Below, in pieces: positions 33,235 to 45,388 of a stretch of 64,000 nt of DNA (within the stretch, counting starts at the first letter, position 1; each line of letters opens with the position of its first letter). Made by a program: the position numbers and the translations under genes. This DNA is from Catonia carolina (taxonomy: Eukaryota > Arthropoda > Insecta > Hemiptera > Achilidae), in NCBI GenBank assembly GCA_035578175.1, contig JAQMRL010000002.1, forward strand, positions 76,861,645 to 76,925,644, given 5' to 3'. Below the pieces are notes generated by a model. It saw only the letters and a list, made by a program, of their open reading frames with translations. It did no database searches and was not told the origin of the DNA.

Positions 33235-34016
33235 TATTCACTAACAGGTAGGTAAATTTTCAGTGAATAGGTGAAAAATTGAATGTCGTTTTTGCCTTTT
33301 TCAGAGCTCAGGGCACTTTTCATGGCTGGATTTGTAGTCTACACCTCAAAATACATTAGAATCTACTATTAATAGAAACAGTTAGAAAATTCCCAAACTA
33401 GATACATAAGTAAGACATTAAGTAAGTTTAATGTATCTAGTCTTACTAATTTCGGTGATTATGTGAAAAATTGAGTTTCATGTTTTTGCCTTCTTCAGAG
33501 CACAGGGTACTTTTTCATGGCTGGTTTTTCTAGTATACGCCTCATAAAGCATTAGAATCGACTGTTAACAGAAAAAGTTTGAAAATTTCCAAAATAGGTA
33601 TATGAACTATACCTATTTTCATTAGTTCATTAGTAGACTTACTTAGTTCATTAGTAGCACATGAATACAGACTTACTACTTTTGGTGAATAGGTGAAAAA
33701 TTAAGTGTCATGTTTTTGCCTTTTCAGAGCTAAGGGTACTTTTTTATGGCTGGATTCATAGTCTACGCCTCATAAAGCATTAAAATAATTTTATCCTTCA
33801 CCGTCTGGATTAGCAGTAACTGCAGAGCAGTTGGACGTTAAACCAATAAAAAAAATTGTTTTAGAAATTTTTTTAACTTATTCTGTTAACAGTCGATTCT
33901 AATGAATTTTGAGGCGTAGACTAGGAATCCAGCCATGAAAAAGTACCCTGAGCTCTGTAAAAAGCAAAAACATGACACTCAATTTTTCACCTATTCACTG
34001 AAAGTAGTAAAACTAT
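33235..34016. repeat. Cluster of three direct units and one inverted unit
   Basis: Direct units at about 33,262-33,420, 33,455-33,610 and 33,680-33,790 share GTGAAAAATT, GTTTTTGCCTT, CAGAGCnCAGGGTACTTTT and TAGTCTACGCCTCA. The inverted unit is at about 33,870-34,015. A SINE-A 3' tail (33,793-33,856) lies in the loop between the third and the inverted unit. Short mirror motifs (AGATACATAAGTAAG, TAGTCTTACT) occur between units. Confidence 0.8.
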
Positions 34017-34277
34017 AAAATTAGGGAAAAGAATTGATTACAAACTTGAGAAGATTCTTGAAGCAATTAAGAGATTTTATGCCTCCAGTGTGATGCTTTT
34101 TATTAGATTATTACATTAGGCCTCTTTGTCTATGATAAAAATTTAAAAAACTAATAAAACAACAAAAGTATTTCATTTTTGTTCAATGCATGTGTGTCTG
34201 TCTGCACACACACTCACATATTGACTGCATATGTTGAATATGTTTCCTATAATTTTTTATAGCAAATGAAACATTTA

Positions 34278-34597
34278 AGTCCAGCCTTTCTTAGTTTACT
34301 CCTAATGTAAACAAATAATGACGTCACTGAGCATGCGCATTCTATAAAAATGTGTACACGCTGATTAAAAAGTAACAACTAAATACTTTCAAAAGTATTT
34401 ACATACAAAATACTTTTAAAAGTATTTTTATAAATGAAATTGTGAGGCCTGCATCATATCATGACTGATGTTGTTAAGTACTTCTAATTTAAAACCTAGT
34501 TAACTTAATAGGAATACGATATCCATAAAGTGGTGGACCCTGTAGTAGCTGGCTTCAGTTTGTTTACAGTAGGAGCAAACTAAGGATGGCTCAACTA
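34278..34597. mobile_element. Mariner-type MITE copy 2
   Basis: 320 bp, TA-flanked, inverted relative to copy 1 (TGACGTCACTGAGCATGCGC near the left end). Confidence 0.88.
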
Positions 34598-34599
34598 TA

Positions 34600-34772
34600 C
34601 ATTATATTAATTATTTTAAGCATTTTCATAAACGGAGCCTAGTTCAGAGGTATTCCTGATTTTCCACATATTTAAGCTCTACAGAGGTTGGTTTTCATGA
34701 AACACAGGTGATACTGTTCATATTTACATTTACAAGAGAAAGTCGTGTGAGTATTTCACACCAGATTTGTTT
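34600..34772 (+). mobile_element. TLE element, 3' end fragment
   Basis: Ends ACAAGAGAAAGTCGTGTGAG and a hairpin, with a diverged body. Confidence 0.6.
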
Positions 34773-34939
34773 GTAATGTAACACTTGTACCATGTAGCTA
34801 TATTCTGGCAGGCTGACTAGGTTGTCCTGTAGTTGGAAACATTCGTTCCAGTTGAGAGACAACTGTTACCCTACTCCACTTGTCACTCACTACACACATA
34901 ATAATTATAAAGCAACTAAATAGTATTTTACTTTTTAAT

Positions 34940-35100
34940 CAAGTAACTGGCTCAATACATCTCACTTCTATACCAGGGGGGACCTGAGTTCGATACCCAG
35001 ACAGATTAGCCACTTTTTTTTATCATTCACCTTCTGCAGAAACATAAATTAATATCAAATCTTAGAATATTGTACATTGTGGAAAACAAAACAAAAAGCA
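34940..35100 (+). mobile_element. Probable further tRNA-derived SINE
   Basis: B-box-like GAGTTCGATACCC at about 34,987, a TCATTCACCTTCTGCAGAAA body and an A-rich end. Single copy in this window. Confidence 0.45.
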
Positions 35101-35284
35101 CACAAACAAAATTACATTTATTTATTAAATTAAAATATAAATTACAATACAAACAAAAGTACCAAATATAAAACCAAAATTCAAAAGTAAATTCACAAAT
35201 GTTTCTAATACAGAACTATCCATGAAAATGATTTGTTTATGAATAAATTTTCAAAATAAATTATTTTTGCTTATGATTTTTTTT

Positions 35285-35525
35285 TAGCTTTTATTTGTTA
35301 TCGGGAACTGTACTCTGTTGACAACTACCCTATTTGATCGCTATTTTTTGCTGTATTTTTTTTTGACGTGGATTAGACATGAGTTTAAACAGGGACCGCC
35401 AGTAGAGTTTTGTTCATGGATGGCTGTCAACTGGTCACCATACAAAGCCGCTTGCCCAACCGGTGTTACTTAACAAATAATAGCGACTTCATCAGTGACT
35501 GACTGACTGACAGACTTGGCTGGCC
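35285..35525 (+). repeat. Second copy of the repeat at 15,296-15,880
   Basis: Uninterrupted version, ending in (GACT)n and GGCCCGAAGGCC. Confidence 0.75.
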
Positions 35526-35577
35526 CGAAGGCCTGCTTATAATTAATCCATTTCTTAAACACTATGATTGGAGTGTA

Positions 35578-35912
35578 TCATTATACAGGAGTGAAACGTG
35601 GGTGATAGGGGTTGTAGAGAAGAAGAGGTTAGAAGCTTTTGAAATGTGGTGTTGTAGGAAAATGTTAAAGATTAGTTGGGAGGACAAAAGAAGTAATTTA
35701 GAGGAGGTTAGATGATTTAATGAAAAAAGTAAATGGAAACATCTTACCAGAAGAAGGGATTGGCTAGTGGGGGGCATATCTTAACACATCCAGGTATTGA
35801 TTTATCAATAATGGAGGATAATATTGAGGGAGTGAATTGCAGGGTAAGAAAAAGGTTGAGATTTTTAAAGCAAATTACAAATAAGAAGTCGGATGTTGCA
35901 GGTATGTATAAT
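35578..35912 (+). pseudogene. LINE reverse-transcriptase C-terminal fragment
   Basis: The translation LYRSETWVIGVVEKKRLEAF and the following EMWCCRKMLKISWEDKRSN is the hallmark C-terminal region after the catalytic domain in non-LTR retrotransposons. A stop follows EEVR, and a frame change is needed to read on through GGHILTHPGIDLSIMED and VRKRLRFLKQITNKK. It has no active site. Truncated at 5', as is typical of LINEs. Confidence 0.88.
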
Positions 35913-35915
35913 ATA

Positions 35916-36771
35916 CAGGGTGATTCACGAAGATATGCAGAAACTTTGGGAGCTCATTGTACATGTAAAAATAATGAATAAAATTTACGTAAACATGGGT
36001 CCAGAAATGCTTCGTTACCGAGTTACGGCTAGCGAAAGATTTCGCCCGGATTTAAGCTCACCAGGTGAAATGAGGTCTTCCTGAAATTCTGGTACAGTAA
36101 ATTAAGGGGCATATTCAAATGTTTCTTACAGTCTTTGAACTAATAAATTTAATAAAACAGGTCCCAGAACTGTAAGTTAAGTAGTTTTTCAGGAAACTAG
36201 TGTCAAATGCAAGAAATGGAGTGAAAAAAACACATTTTTTTATCTTTGGGCATCAATAACTTTGTTATTTCACCAAGAAACAGATAAAAATATTAACAGA
36301 GAAAAAAATCATTTAATCAAACATCTATTCGCTTTCTGTGTACTTTATTTACACAGTTTTGTTCAGAATAAAATTTTCTACAAGTTTTATTCAAAATTTT
36401 TATTTGTTTCTTGGTGATTTAACAAAGTTATTGTTGCCTAATGATGAAAAATTGTGTTTTTTTCATTCAATTTTTTGCATTTGACACTGACTTTCTCAAA
36501 AACTTCTTAACTTACAGTTCTAGGACCTGTTTTATTCAGTTTATTAGGTCAAAGACCATAAGAAACGATTGAATTCGCCCCTTAATCTACCTTACCAGAA
36601 TTTCAGGAAGACCTCATTTCACCTGGTGAGCCGAAATCCGGGCAAAATCTTTCGCTAGCCGTAACTCTGTAATGAAGCATTTCCAGACCCATGTTTATGT
36701 AAACTTTATTCATTATTTTTACATGTACAATGAGTTCCCAAAGTTTCTGCATATCTTCGTGAATCACCCTG
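35916..36771. mobile_element. Palindromic TA-flanked element (856 bp)
   Basis: Begins CAGGGTGATTCACGAAGATA and ends with its complement, TA on both sides. Both halves (about 430 bp each) are nearly complementary over their length. Non-coding. The ends resemble a widespread insect DNA-transposon terminus. Confidence 0.9.
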
Positions 36772-37061
36772 TATTGAGAATGATAGAATAATTTCTGATA
36801 ACTAAAAGACAAGCTTAAAATAAAATTTATTCTTTGCCCAAGCTTCTATTTTTTTATCAAGATTTTTTGTTAATCTATTGGTAAAAAATCCTTGGGGAAA
36901 TTAATTTATTAAAACACTGCTACAGTAATTTAATTGACGTTTACACATATTCAGTTTTATGTTTTTTTACAATAATTTTTAGTTTCTGTAAAGCAAGTAT
37001 CCTAAAGTGTAGTTCTACACTGAAAGATATCCTAATATCTGTGATATACAAAATAATTTTT

Positions 37062-38278
37062 ACTTTCTCTTGCCTATATAAATATATAAGAAGGAAAGTA
37101 TTGTTTTCATGTCGATTTTTCACCGCATCTACACGTTTTCAGACCCCCTAAATCCAAAAAACATGTTTTTAGCAATTGGTCTGTGTGTGTGAGAACAGAA
37201 TATTACAAGAACGGAACATCGTACGAACTTAAAACTTAAGTTATATACCACTACCGGTCCCGACACGAACATTTTCATCAAAATCGGCCAACCGGATGTT
37301 AAATTGTGTTAAATTAAAGTCCAGCCTCTCTTAGTTTGCTCCTAATGTAAACAAATATTGACGTCATTTAGCATGCGCATTGTATCAAAATGTGTACATG
37401 CTGATTAAAAAGTAACAACAAAATACTTTTAAAAGTATTTTTCTAACTGAAATTGTTAGTCCTACATCATATCATGACTAATGTTTTTAGAATTTTAACT
37501 ACCTACTTATAATTTCAAAAATAGTTAACTTAATAGAAATACAACATCCGTAAAGTCGTAGACTCTAGCGTGCACCCTATAGTAGGTGGCTTTTGTTTGT
37601 TGACAGTAGGAGCAAACTAAGAACGGCTGAACTGTAGTTTATTCATGTAATTTTCACTTTTTTGCGATTTTCTCAAAAAATGGTAATACTATTTTTTTTA
37701 AAATCGCTTCATTTACTAAATTTTTTATGCTCTACAAGATAGGGTAGGCGCTATGTTTACTAAAATTCTTGGTGAGGCTGTTATTACGCAGATAAATTGG
37801 GTTTTTAAGATTACGGATTTAATATAAATTTTAGCACAAACATTTATATAATAAAAGTTGTAGAGAATTTAAAATCCTACAACTTTTATTTCAAAATTTT
37901 TTTTTTTTACAACGCTGAAAACAGAGTAAACCAGGCGATTTAAAAAAAATCGTAGGACCAGTTTTTGAGAAAATTGCAAAAAACTGAAAAATTACACGAA
38001 AAAACTACTACTTCCGGTTGACCGATTTTGATGAAAATTTTTGTGTTGGGTTCAGTAGTGGTATGTAACTTAAGTTTCAAGTTCGTACGATGTACCGTAT
38101 TGAGATATTCTGTTCACACACACACACACACACATACAGAGACCATTCGCTAAAAACATGTTTTTTGGGTTCATGGGGTCTGATAACGTGGTAGATCCGG
38201 TGAAAACTCGATTTCGAAAATTTGACATGAAATAATACTTTCCTTCCTATATATTAATCATACAGGCAAGAGAAAATA
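37062..38278. mobile_element. TLE element in head-to-head form, with nested MITE
   Basis: Both borders are the family's 5' end (CTTTCTCTTGCCTATAT at left, the complement CAGGCAAGAGAAAAT at right). Mirror symmetry lies around about 37,910, and the conserved CCGGTCCCGACACGAACAT block appears in both halves. Mariner-type MITE copy 3 interrupts it at 37317-37634. Confidence 0.8.
37317..37634. mobile_element. Mariner-type MITE copy 3
   Basis: 318 bp, ends AGTCCAGCC and GGCTGAACTG, with TA flanks. Nested in the TLE element. Confidence 0.88.
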
Positions 38279-38572
38279 AAAATGATTCTTTTTAATATAC
38301 GTCTGTCTCAATGTCATTACATTGCATTCATCAGATATTATTTAACTTTGGTATAATCTTGGTTTATTTAAAACAGCTCTAATTTAAATGCTTTTAAAAA
38401 GTAAATAATTTATTCATCTGTGTATCATATGCCGCACCTCACACTTCAATACAGTATTGAAAAAGATAATTTGCATACGCATAATAAATGTTTTTAATTA
38501 CTTCTATAAAAGATAATTGCACCACAAGAATAAACTTCATGATCATAACATAACTGGCATTGAGTCTAATAA

Positions 38573-38881
38573 TTGCATAATCAGAATACAATTACAACTG
38601 ATTTGATAATTAACACAAATGCATATGAGAGAAAATTAAACAGTCAACATTATGCTATCATTTTTAAACCAGATAACGTTAATGTACCAGTAATAAACAA
38701 TCCTCAAGCTCCCAAATTTAATGCCCTACAAAAACCAAACAGTGATGTACGTTTAATAAAACACAAAACTGGTATACCACGTATAACATCTCTTATCGAT
38801 TACATGAATGTTCCTAAAGCATCTACATTTTTATATTCTCATCTAAAAAAGGATACAGCATTAAGAACACACTGCAAATAA
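38573..38881 (+). pseudogene. Penelope-like reading frame, right arm inner copy
   Basis: 102 codons, close to 8444-8782 and 55146-55424. Open longer than most copies (NVNVPVINNPQAPKFNALQK, VRLIKHKTGIPRITSLIDYMN). Marks the inner boundary of the right arm. Confidence 0.35.
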
Positions 38882-39629
38882 TAAATAAATACAAAATAAT
38901 AAAGCTAATGAAAACCACACAACGATATCTTTTGATATAACAGTTATCTACACATATATACAAAATAAAAACCTTTCAAATTAACAAAATGTAGCACAGA
39001 TGAAAATAAAATAATACAAATTATCAATTCATTAGGTCAATCAATTTAAAAGTAAACTAATTAATTCAATATCAATCGACAACATCTTTTATTTAATTAA
39101 TTAAACAGCATGATAAATGTTTTTGATAAAAGTATATTACGCATGACTACTACCAATAATTTGTCTAACCACCCACACTCAATAAACTGACAGCTTATTA
39201 CAGTATTCTATACAGACCAATTCATTTATTTACAATATCAGAAACTATTGAAAAAGTAAACAAAAAATAACAAATGTTATGTAATAAAAATAGGTACAAA
39301 AACACACAAATTGAATTAAGAACAACTTTCATTTGAAAAGTGATTATAAATTTATAACGTTACTTTAGCATTGTAAAATAAATTTTAAAAATGTAGCATA
39401 CAGGGTAATAAAACAATACAAGTTCATTAGGTCAACTTACTACACAATTAAAATTAGAAATAAATTACATTTAAAAACACCTTCTAGAAAAATATAATCA
39501 TACAGAAGAGAAGCCATACATTTATTAACATTACAAAACTTCTGATAAGAACAATTTACCAACACAACTAAAAACAGAGAAGTATATGGAACAAAACTGT
39601 TTGTAAAATTGCATGTTGTAATAAGGATT

Positions 39630-40026
39630 CAATGCCCAAAACGGGCAGGTGGAATGTTATTTTAATTGCACTCTACCTGTTTGGTCCAGGGCTAAAAAAA
39701 TGGTTCCGTTTCTTATCACATAGTCAGCCACTTATATGACTGAACTATTTAAGAACAGAAGAGGTTGAGGTGTAAAAGACACTAGTCAGAGTTATCTCCT
39801 CTGAGAGTAATGAATTTCACTATGCAGCCAGACCCTGTGGTGAATGAAGTGAAGGTGTCATTTGCAGGGTGGAAAGTGAGTGTTTTTCGGAGGGCCTGGC
39901 GCATGCTGATAAGCATACTCTTTCAACTCAGTGAGGAAGGAAATGGTAAACCACCTTACTCCTCGTTTCTACTTAGTAAACCCTCTACAGGTTCAAACCA
40001 GCCTTTCGGCTGTTGACCTAAACAAC
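39630..40026 (+). mobile_element. SL1 element
   Basis: 10-bp duplication AATrAGGATT at 39620-39629 and 40027-40036. Right arm only; empty sites near 56,110 and 6,770. Confidence 0.9.
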
Positions 40027-40752
40027 AATGAGGATTTATATAAATTTTGTTTTGGCAAGACTAGTCGTAATATTCATGCAAATTATCATGAACACCAGAA
40101 AACACTGAAATGTGACTACAGTTAATCCGGTTTTCTGTCCCTCAGATTACGCGACCAGATTTAAAAAAAACCAAAACATTGCTAACAAAAGGCACAAACC
40201 GTTTTAAGCAGGAAGGCTACACTGTTACAAAATGAGAGTTTTCATCCAATCGATGTTTTAGAAATTTAAATAACAAACGGTAGTACTCTAGATATGAATT
40301 ATGGTAAGGAGAGTGGTGAGCAAGACGTGCGTCTGCATTAGTATAGTCTTGTACGTACTGCAATAGCGCAGTGTATCTAATCAACAATGGAACAAACAGC
40401 ATGCGTACAAAATACAACGGGTGTTGTCAATTTATCAACAACACTGAGTGTATATCTAACTGTAGGTGGGAGGGGGAGGGGTATGCAGGGTCCAAGTAGT
40501 CAAGTACGCGCATGCGTTCACACCACTTTGTTTCTAAAATGGTTTTACAAAGTTAAACAACGCACAACCCCAGTACACAATGCTGCCTTTAACTGTAGTG
40601 GGGGGGGGATACCAGACCGGTTATCCCCGTCCACAAATTGTACGCTCCCTCCCTCCGCACTAAACCCTTATTGTTAGGTCAATCACCTATCTTTAGTCTA
40701 CAACTGTGTCGTGCAGATACGTACACACGTCCTCATTCTACTTGCGAGTTAA

Positions 40753-41879
40753 CCCTTTGCGGTCTCAAAGCTATTTTAGGAAAGTTACTTTCAACTCGAA
40801 TGGCCAGCCATGCTGGACACTGCCACGTTCTATAACAGCTGTTTGTCATTTTTACTAGTATAAATATCACCAAACTACGGTGGCATGCGGGCCGCAAATG
40901 CGCAGTAACTCCCCCACCACAGCGTCGTAGCCTGATACAGGCTGCCTCGAAAGTAGTACTCATTACTCATTGTGTTCTGTTCATGCGGTAATAGTTTTGA
41001 CATTTTGTGTCACTGTAGAAAGCCACACCCCATCGAAATTAGTTGCGCGCGCAAAACATACGGGGAAAATGTCTGCGATTCATTTTAGGGTAATATTCAA
41101 TACTATCTTTTTCTAAATGATGTACCTACCATAAGTTGTGACAGGCCCGAAAGAGAGGTACGTCATAACCTCATTCAGTTATATTTACTATACGGTTTTT
41201 CGGTTAAAATTTCAAACAAATGATATTGTGCGTGTATAGTTGATTTCTAAACATTGACGTATGTTTCGAATAAAAGTCACAACTATAAAAAGTGATTCAG
41301 CTTCTTGGAATGCTAACAGGAAGGAGACACCGGACACGATGATCTATCTTTGACTTCCCTTCAAAAAGTGATTTTTAAAACTCACTTATTATTTCTCTTT
41401 CTGCCCTACATATATCAAATTACAAATAAAATTTTATATTTTATAACAAAATAATAAAACGCGTATTATGTAATCCTAAAAAAGAAGTTATATTAGCCTA
41501 CGTGATACGCAAAAAGTGCGATGAGATTTAAACGTCTAACTTTGTACGTGCGTATCTTATATAAATATCAGAATATAATAACATTTATAGTGTAATAAAA
41601 TAAGATCCATTAGGAAGCGAAAGTAATATTTTCAGAATTTTTTGATGAAAAATGAGCTTGTTAGAGCGTAGCGAACGAAACTGGCTGACAGAGTACCCTA
41701 CCGTTCCGCGTATTGTCACTATTGCGCTTGAACACCGTGCACTGATTGAAATGAATTGAGGGGAACGGCGGACGCAACACATTCTCTCTCTGTCCCGCTA
41801 CACTCCCTACATGCCGCCGTAGTTGGCGAACAGTATACAATCCTCTCAGGTCGTACGGCAAGCATAGGTGGCCGTCCTA

Positions 41880-41910
<31 letters not shown>

Positions 41911-42407
41911 GGTTTAACGTCCGACTGTTTTGCAAATTTATGGCCGTTCTAAGCAATTTATTTAAAATTGTTTAGTATTTTTCCGGCAGGTTGCACCCCT
42001 CATAGGGAAAAGACAATTGTAAATAATATCTAAAGTAACAATAATTATTTTGTCCATTTTTAACATTTAATATTTTATTATGTTTTACAATAATTAGGAA
42101 ACTTTAATTGTCATTGTATTTGCCATTTCATTAGCTTTCAATAAAACATAACAATATTAGACTTTGAATTCATTTTGGTTTTTTATTGTGTAAAACCTTA
42201 GGCCTTATCACATTTACAGATTGAAACAAAAAACTTGATACAAGCTGGTGTAGCAGGGATGGCAGAATGGTGGCCAACCTAACAGAGAAACCGCCATGGC
42301 CACCAGTGCTGGCCGTACGACCTGAGAGGCACGGCGCTGTGAAAACAATGCAGAGCTGATTCAGTAACAGCTGTGGCCAGCACTGCTGGCCATTCGAGGG
42401 CAAAGGG
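40753..42407. mobile_element. piggyBac-like non-autonomous element (1,655 bp)
   Basis: Ends CCCTTTGCGGTCTC and GAGGGCAAAGGG, with subterminal inverted CTCGAATGGCCAGC on both sides. TTAA at left (40749-40752) and TTAG at right (42408-42411) in place of a single TTAA in the other three Tigger copies. It is visibly richer in GC than its surroundings. No transposase domain is recognised in its short frames. Confidence 0.88.
41883..41940 (-). mobile_element. SINE-A tail nested in the piggyBac-like element
   Basis: Poly(T) of about 28 then GGTTTAACGTCCGACTG. Flanked by a 14-bp duplication TGGCCGTyCTAAGC. Confidence 0.9.
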
Positions 42408-43146
42408 TTAGTTTACTTTAGGTCACTACGTGTTATCGTTACTAGTAACTGTGATTTAAGAATCATATGTGCATGTTTCTTACAAAATGGCGTCAGTCAG
42501 TATGAAACGTAAAGGTGTTGTACTTAATATTGGTGACAAAATTATAATAATTGAAATGTTAGATTCTGTGGTATCAACCGAGTCTACAAAGAATGAGAAC
42601 GGAATAAGAGAGTTGGAGATATATCAAAACAATCCGGTAAAAAATAATATCATAATTTTTTAAATTTAAAATTTGAATAAAATCAAATTCAAAATTTAAA
42701 TTTTTAAATCAAATTTAAAATTTGAATTCTATCAGAACACCTACTCACCCTTAAACTAAATCTGTAGCCCGAAAACAAAAAACATTTTGGGAATGTAAAC
42801 CCCCGATTATCAGATTTCTCAATTACCCGACCAGAAGTCTGCCCCGTATAGGTCTGATAAGTGAGGAGGATTTACTGTACTTTATATCAAATTACAGCCA
42901 ACATATTTATACAAATGACACAAGATACGTCTCTTAAAAAAGATTTTAACAAAATTAAATTCCATTTTTATATTTTGTATACTCACATGGTGTGACTCTA
43001 AAACAAGCAAGTTAAAAGAAAAAAAAATCATAGAAATTAGGAAAATGTATACAGCATCAATGATTGGTAAGTGAAAATTACAGTATTATAACAATAAAAT
43101 GGACGAAACTACTCAAAAATTTTGATGAGATGTTTCATTTGTTAAG

Positions 43147-44424
43147 TTACTTGCATCTATGTGTACGTAAATGTTGATTTAAATTAGATGAATTTGTAAA
43201 CTTTTTATTGCAATGCTTACAAACAAATGGTTTTTCCCCTGTATGTGTACGTAAGTGTACATTTAAATTAGAAGAAACTGTAAACTTTTTATTGCAATAC
43301 TTGCATTCATAAGGTTTCTCGCCGGTATGTGTACGCAAGTGATAATTTAAAGTAGAAGAATGTGTAAACTTTTTATTGCAATACTTGCATTCATAAGGTT
43401 TCTCGCCGGTATGTGTACGCAAGTGATCATTTAAAGTAGAAGAATGTGTAAACTTTTTATTGCAATACTTGCATTCATAAGGTTTCTCGCCGGTATGTGT
43501 ACGCAAGTGATAATTTAAAGTAGACGAATGTGTAAACTTTTTATTGCAATACTTGCATTCATAAGGTTTCTCGCCGGTATGTGTACGCAAGTGATAATGT
43601 AAATCAGAAGAACGAGAAAATTTTTTATTGCAATACTTGCATTCATTAGGTTTCTGCCCTGTATGAGTACGCAAGTGACGATTTAATTTAGAAAACTGTG
43701 TAAACTTTTTATTGCAATACTTGCATTTATAAGGTTTCTCCCCTGTATGAGTTTGCAAGTGATAATTTAAACCAGAAGACCATGTAAACTTTTTATTGCA
43801 ATACTTGCACTTGAATGGTTTCTCTCCAGTATGTACACGTAAATGTTGAGTTAAAACTTGCTTATAACCAAAACACTTTCCACAAATATTACAACTAAAC
43901 TGTTTACCCGTTTTGGGTAATTTTGGCAGAGCAATCATACTACTACCCGATTTGGGCATAATTTGGTCATTACTACTTTCATTCGACCCACAAGTACCCT
44001 CACAATTCTGTAAATTCACATCAGAAATTGATTCTTTAACCTCGTTTGTTATACTTTCAGAATTATTCATTTTTGAGATTAATTGTTTACATTTTAGTAC
44101 ATGGTTAGCTATACTCTCCTTGTTAAGGTATATCCTAGAACACCCGTCACACACAAACACACCTTCCAAAGTACAATCATGTTTCTCATATGTCAGATTA
44201 TTGTAGTAAACGTTAAGACAAATCGGGCATGATTTGTAAATCTCTGTCATTCTGCCTATCCATAATTCTTTCCTTTGGTCGCGTAATTTCGTATGACATG
44301 CTGCACACTGGGTGATGATTTCATTGATGTCGTCACCATGCACGATATCCCGTTGACAGGAGTCACAGACTCTTGGGAGGGTTACGTTTGAAGTGTCTCC
44401 TTCAACTGTGTTTTCATCAGCCAT
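43147..44424 (-). CDS. C2H2 zinc-finger protein 3 (9 fingers)
   Basis: 425 residues, the longest paralogue. Start context and N-terminus as in the other copies (CxxC pairs, two C2HC fingers, [11 protein letters not shown] linker). Nine C2H2 fingers fill about 175-423 with contact residues YQVQ, WSGY, QSKR, RSDY, HSTY, HSTD, HSTY, VSNV, NSNQ. Fingers 5-7 are near-identical 84-bp repeats and share an uncommon CTCGCCGGTATG linker spelling (in minus-strand view as written), pointing to recent finger duplication. It pairs with the gene at 24707 by linker residues and 3' flank, but keeps an intact frame. Predicted nuclear DNA-binding protein; target unknown. Confidence 0.93.
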   Translation of the reverse strand: MADENTVEGDTSNVTLPRVCDSCQRDIVHGDDINEIITQCAACHTKLRDQRKELWIGRMTEIYKSCPICLNVYYNNLTYEKHDCTLEGVFVCDGCSRIYLNKESIANHVLKCKQLISKMNNSESITNEVKESISDVNLQNCEGTCGSNESSNDQIMPKSGSSMIALPKLPKTGKQFSCNICGKCFGYKQVLTQHLRVHTGEKPFKCKYCNKKFTWSSGLNYHLQTHTGEKPYKCKYCNKKFTQFSKLNRHLRTHTGQKPNECKYCNKKFSRSSDLHYHLRTHTGEKPYECKYCNKKFTHSSTLNYHLRTHTGEKPYECKYCNKKFTHSSTLNDHLRTHTGEKPYECKYCNKKFTHSSTLNYHLRTHTGEKPYECKYCNKKFTVSSNLNVHLRTHTGEKPFVCKHCNKKFTNSSNLNQHLRTHRCK

Positions 44425-44429
44425 CTACA

Positions 44430-45090
44430 AACAACAGATAAATCACACAACATTAAAACCGAGAATAGTTTTTATATTTCATAACAAAATCACCAACAAT
44501 ACTGCAAAGCATCATCCATAATTTTTTAGCAGACCCTTTTTGGATGTTCAACGTTAACTATTAATTTTCATAGTGAGTAACCATGCTGACCACTGTACAT
44601 AAATATTAAAATAAACATGCTTCCACAGGCTTATACCACTTCCAAAGAGTAGTACCATGGTAAAGGGAAAAATAATAAAAAAACAACAAAAACAAAAAAT
44701 AAAACTACTACTACTACTAATTATTTCATTTTTTCTTGTTACATGTTGTTGGTTGTTTTTGTGTTGGTTTTTTTTTTGTTACCAATTCAAACGAAACATT
44801 TCAAAAGTAGGCCTTATTTTGTTCTAATAAAAGTCTTACATCAAGAAACCACGTTTTCCATTTTGGAGTAAAGTTTTTCAAATTTCAAACAATGGTTTCA
44901 ACAAAATAACGAATGTTACTTCTGATCAAAACATGAGTTTGTTGCTTGCTGAATGTAAAAGTATGTTTTATTGATTTTCTTAGTATCAAAAAATACAAAT
45001 ATTTTGCGATGATTTCTGCTAAACGTTGTTTTCGTGAAAACCTGTTCATTGTACACAAGTTAAAAATGGGTGCAAAAATAAAGTAGAAGC
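44430..45090 (-). other. Upstream flank of zinc-finger gene 3
   Basis: Mirror of 24,040-24,700, including the (CTA)n run and the TTGTTTGTAG acceptor before the ATG. Confidence 0.5.
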
Positions 45091-45155
45091 ATTTAAAAAT
45101 GTTCATTATGTAGTTTGATCTCACAATGTAATAGTAAATTCACTTGTAAATACAA

Positions 45156-45328
45156 GTTTTTTTTGGGTTTAACGTCCGACTGTTCTGCAATTACTGCTAA
45201 TGCAGACGGTGAAGGATGAAATGATATTTTGTAACGTATGAAAAAATGCCGTGCCTGAATGGGATTCGAACCTAAGACCGCATGATGAGAGGCGAGCACG
45301 TTACAAACTGCGCCAATGCGGCCGGCCA
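45156..45328 (-). mobile_element. SINE-A, right-arm partner of 23805
   Basis: 173 bp with the same AAATACAA duplication (45148-45155, 45329-45336). Confidence 0.93.
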
Positions 45329-45388
45329 AAATACAATAGAATTTAACGTTTCACTTAACGTTCAATTAAAGAATTCTAATAATTCGTT

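Larger units (their letters stand above)
40119..42877 (-). mobile_element. Tigger-like element, family 2, copy 3 (interrupted)
   Basis: TA-flanked termini as in 5573-6677. Net length is about 1.1 kb after removing the piggyBac-like insertion. The transposase N-terminal remnant is at 42469-42663 (plus). Confidence 0.82.

Noticed and set aside
40733..42403. Short frames of 65-77 codons in the piggyBac-like element
   Set aside because: No transposase motifs, no methionine context or length to support a gene; GC-rich DNA simply has fewer stops.
43230..43830. CRISPR-like regular 84-bp spacing
   Set aside because: The period equals one C2H2 finger plus linker and the sequence is coding.
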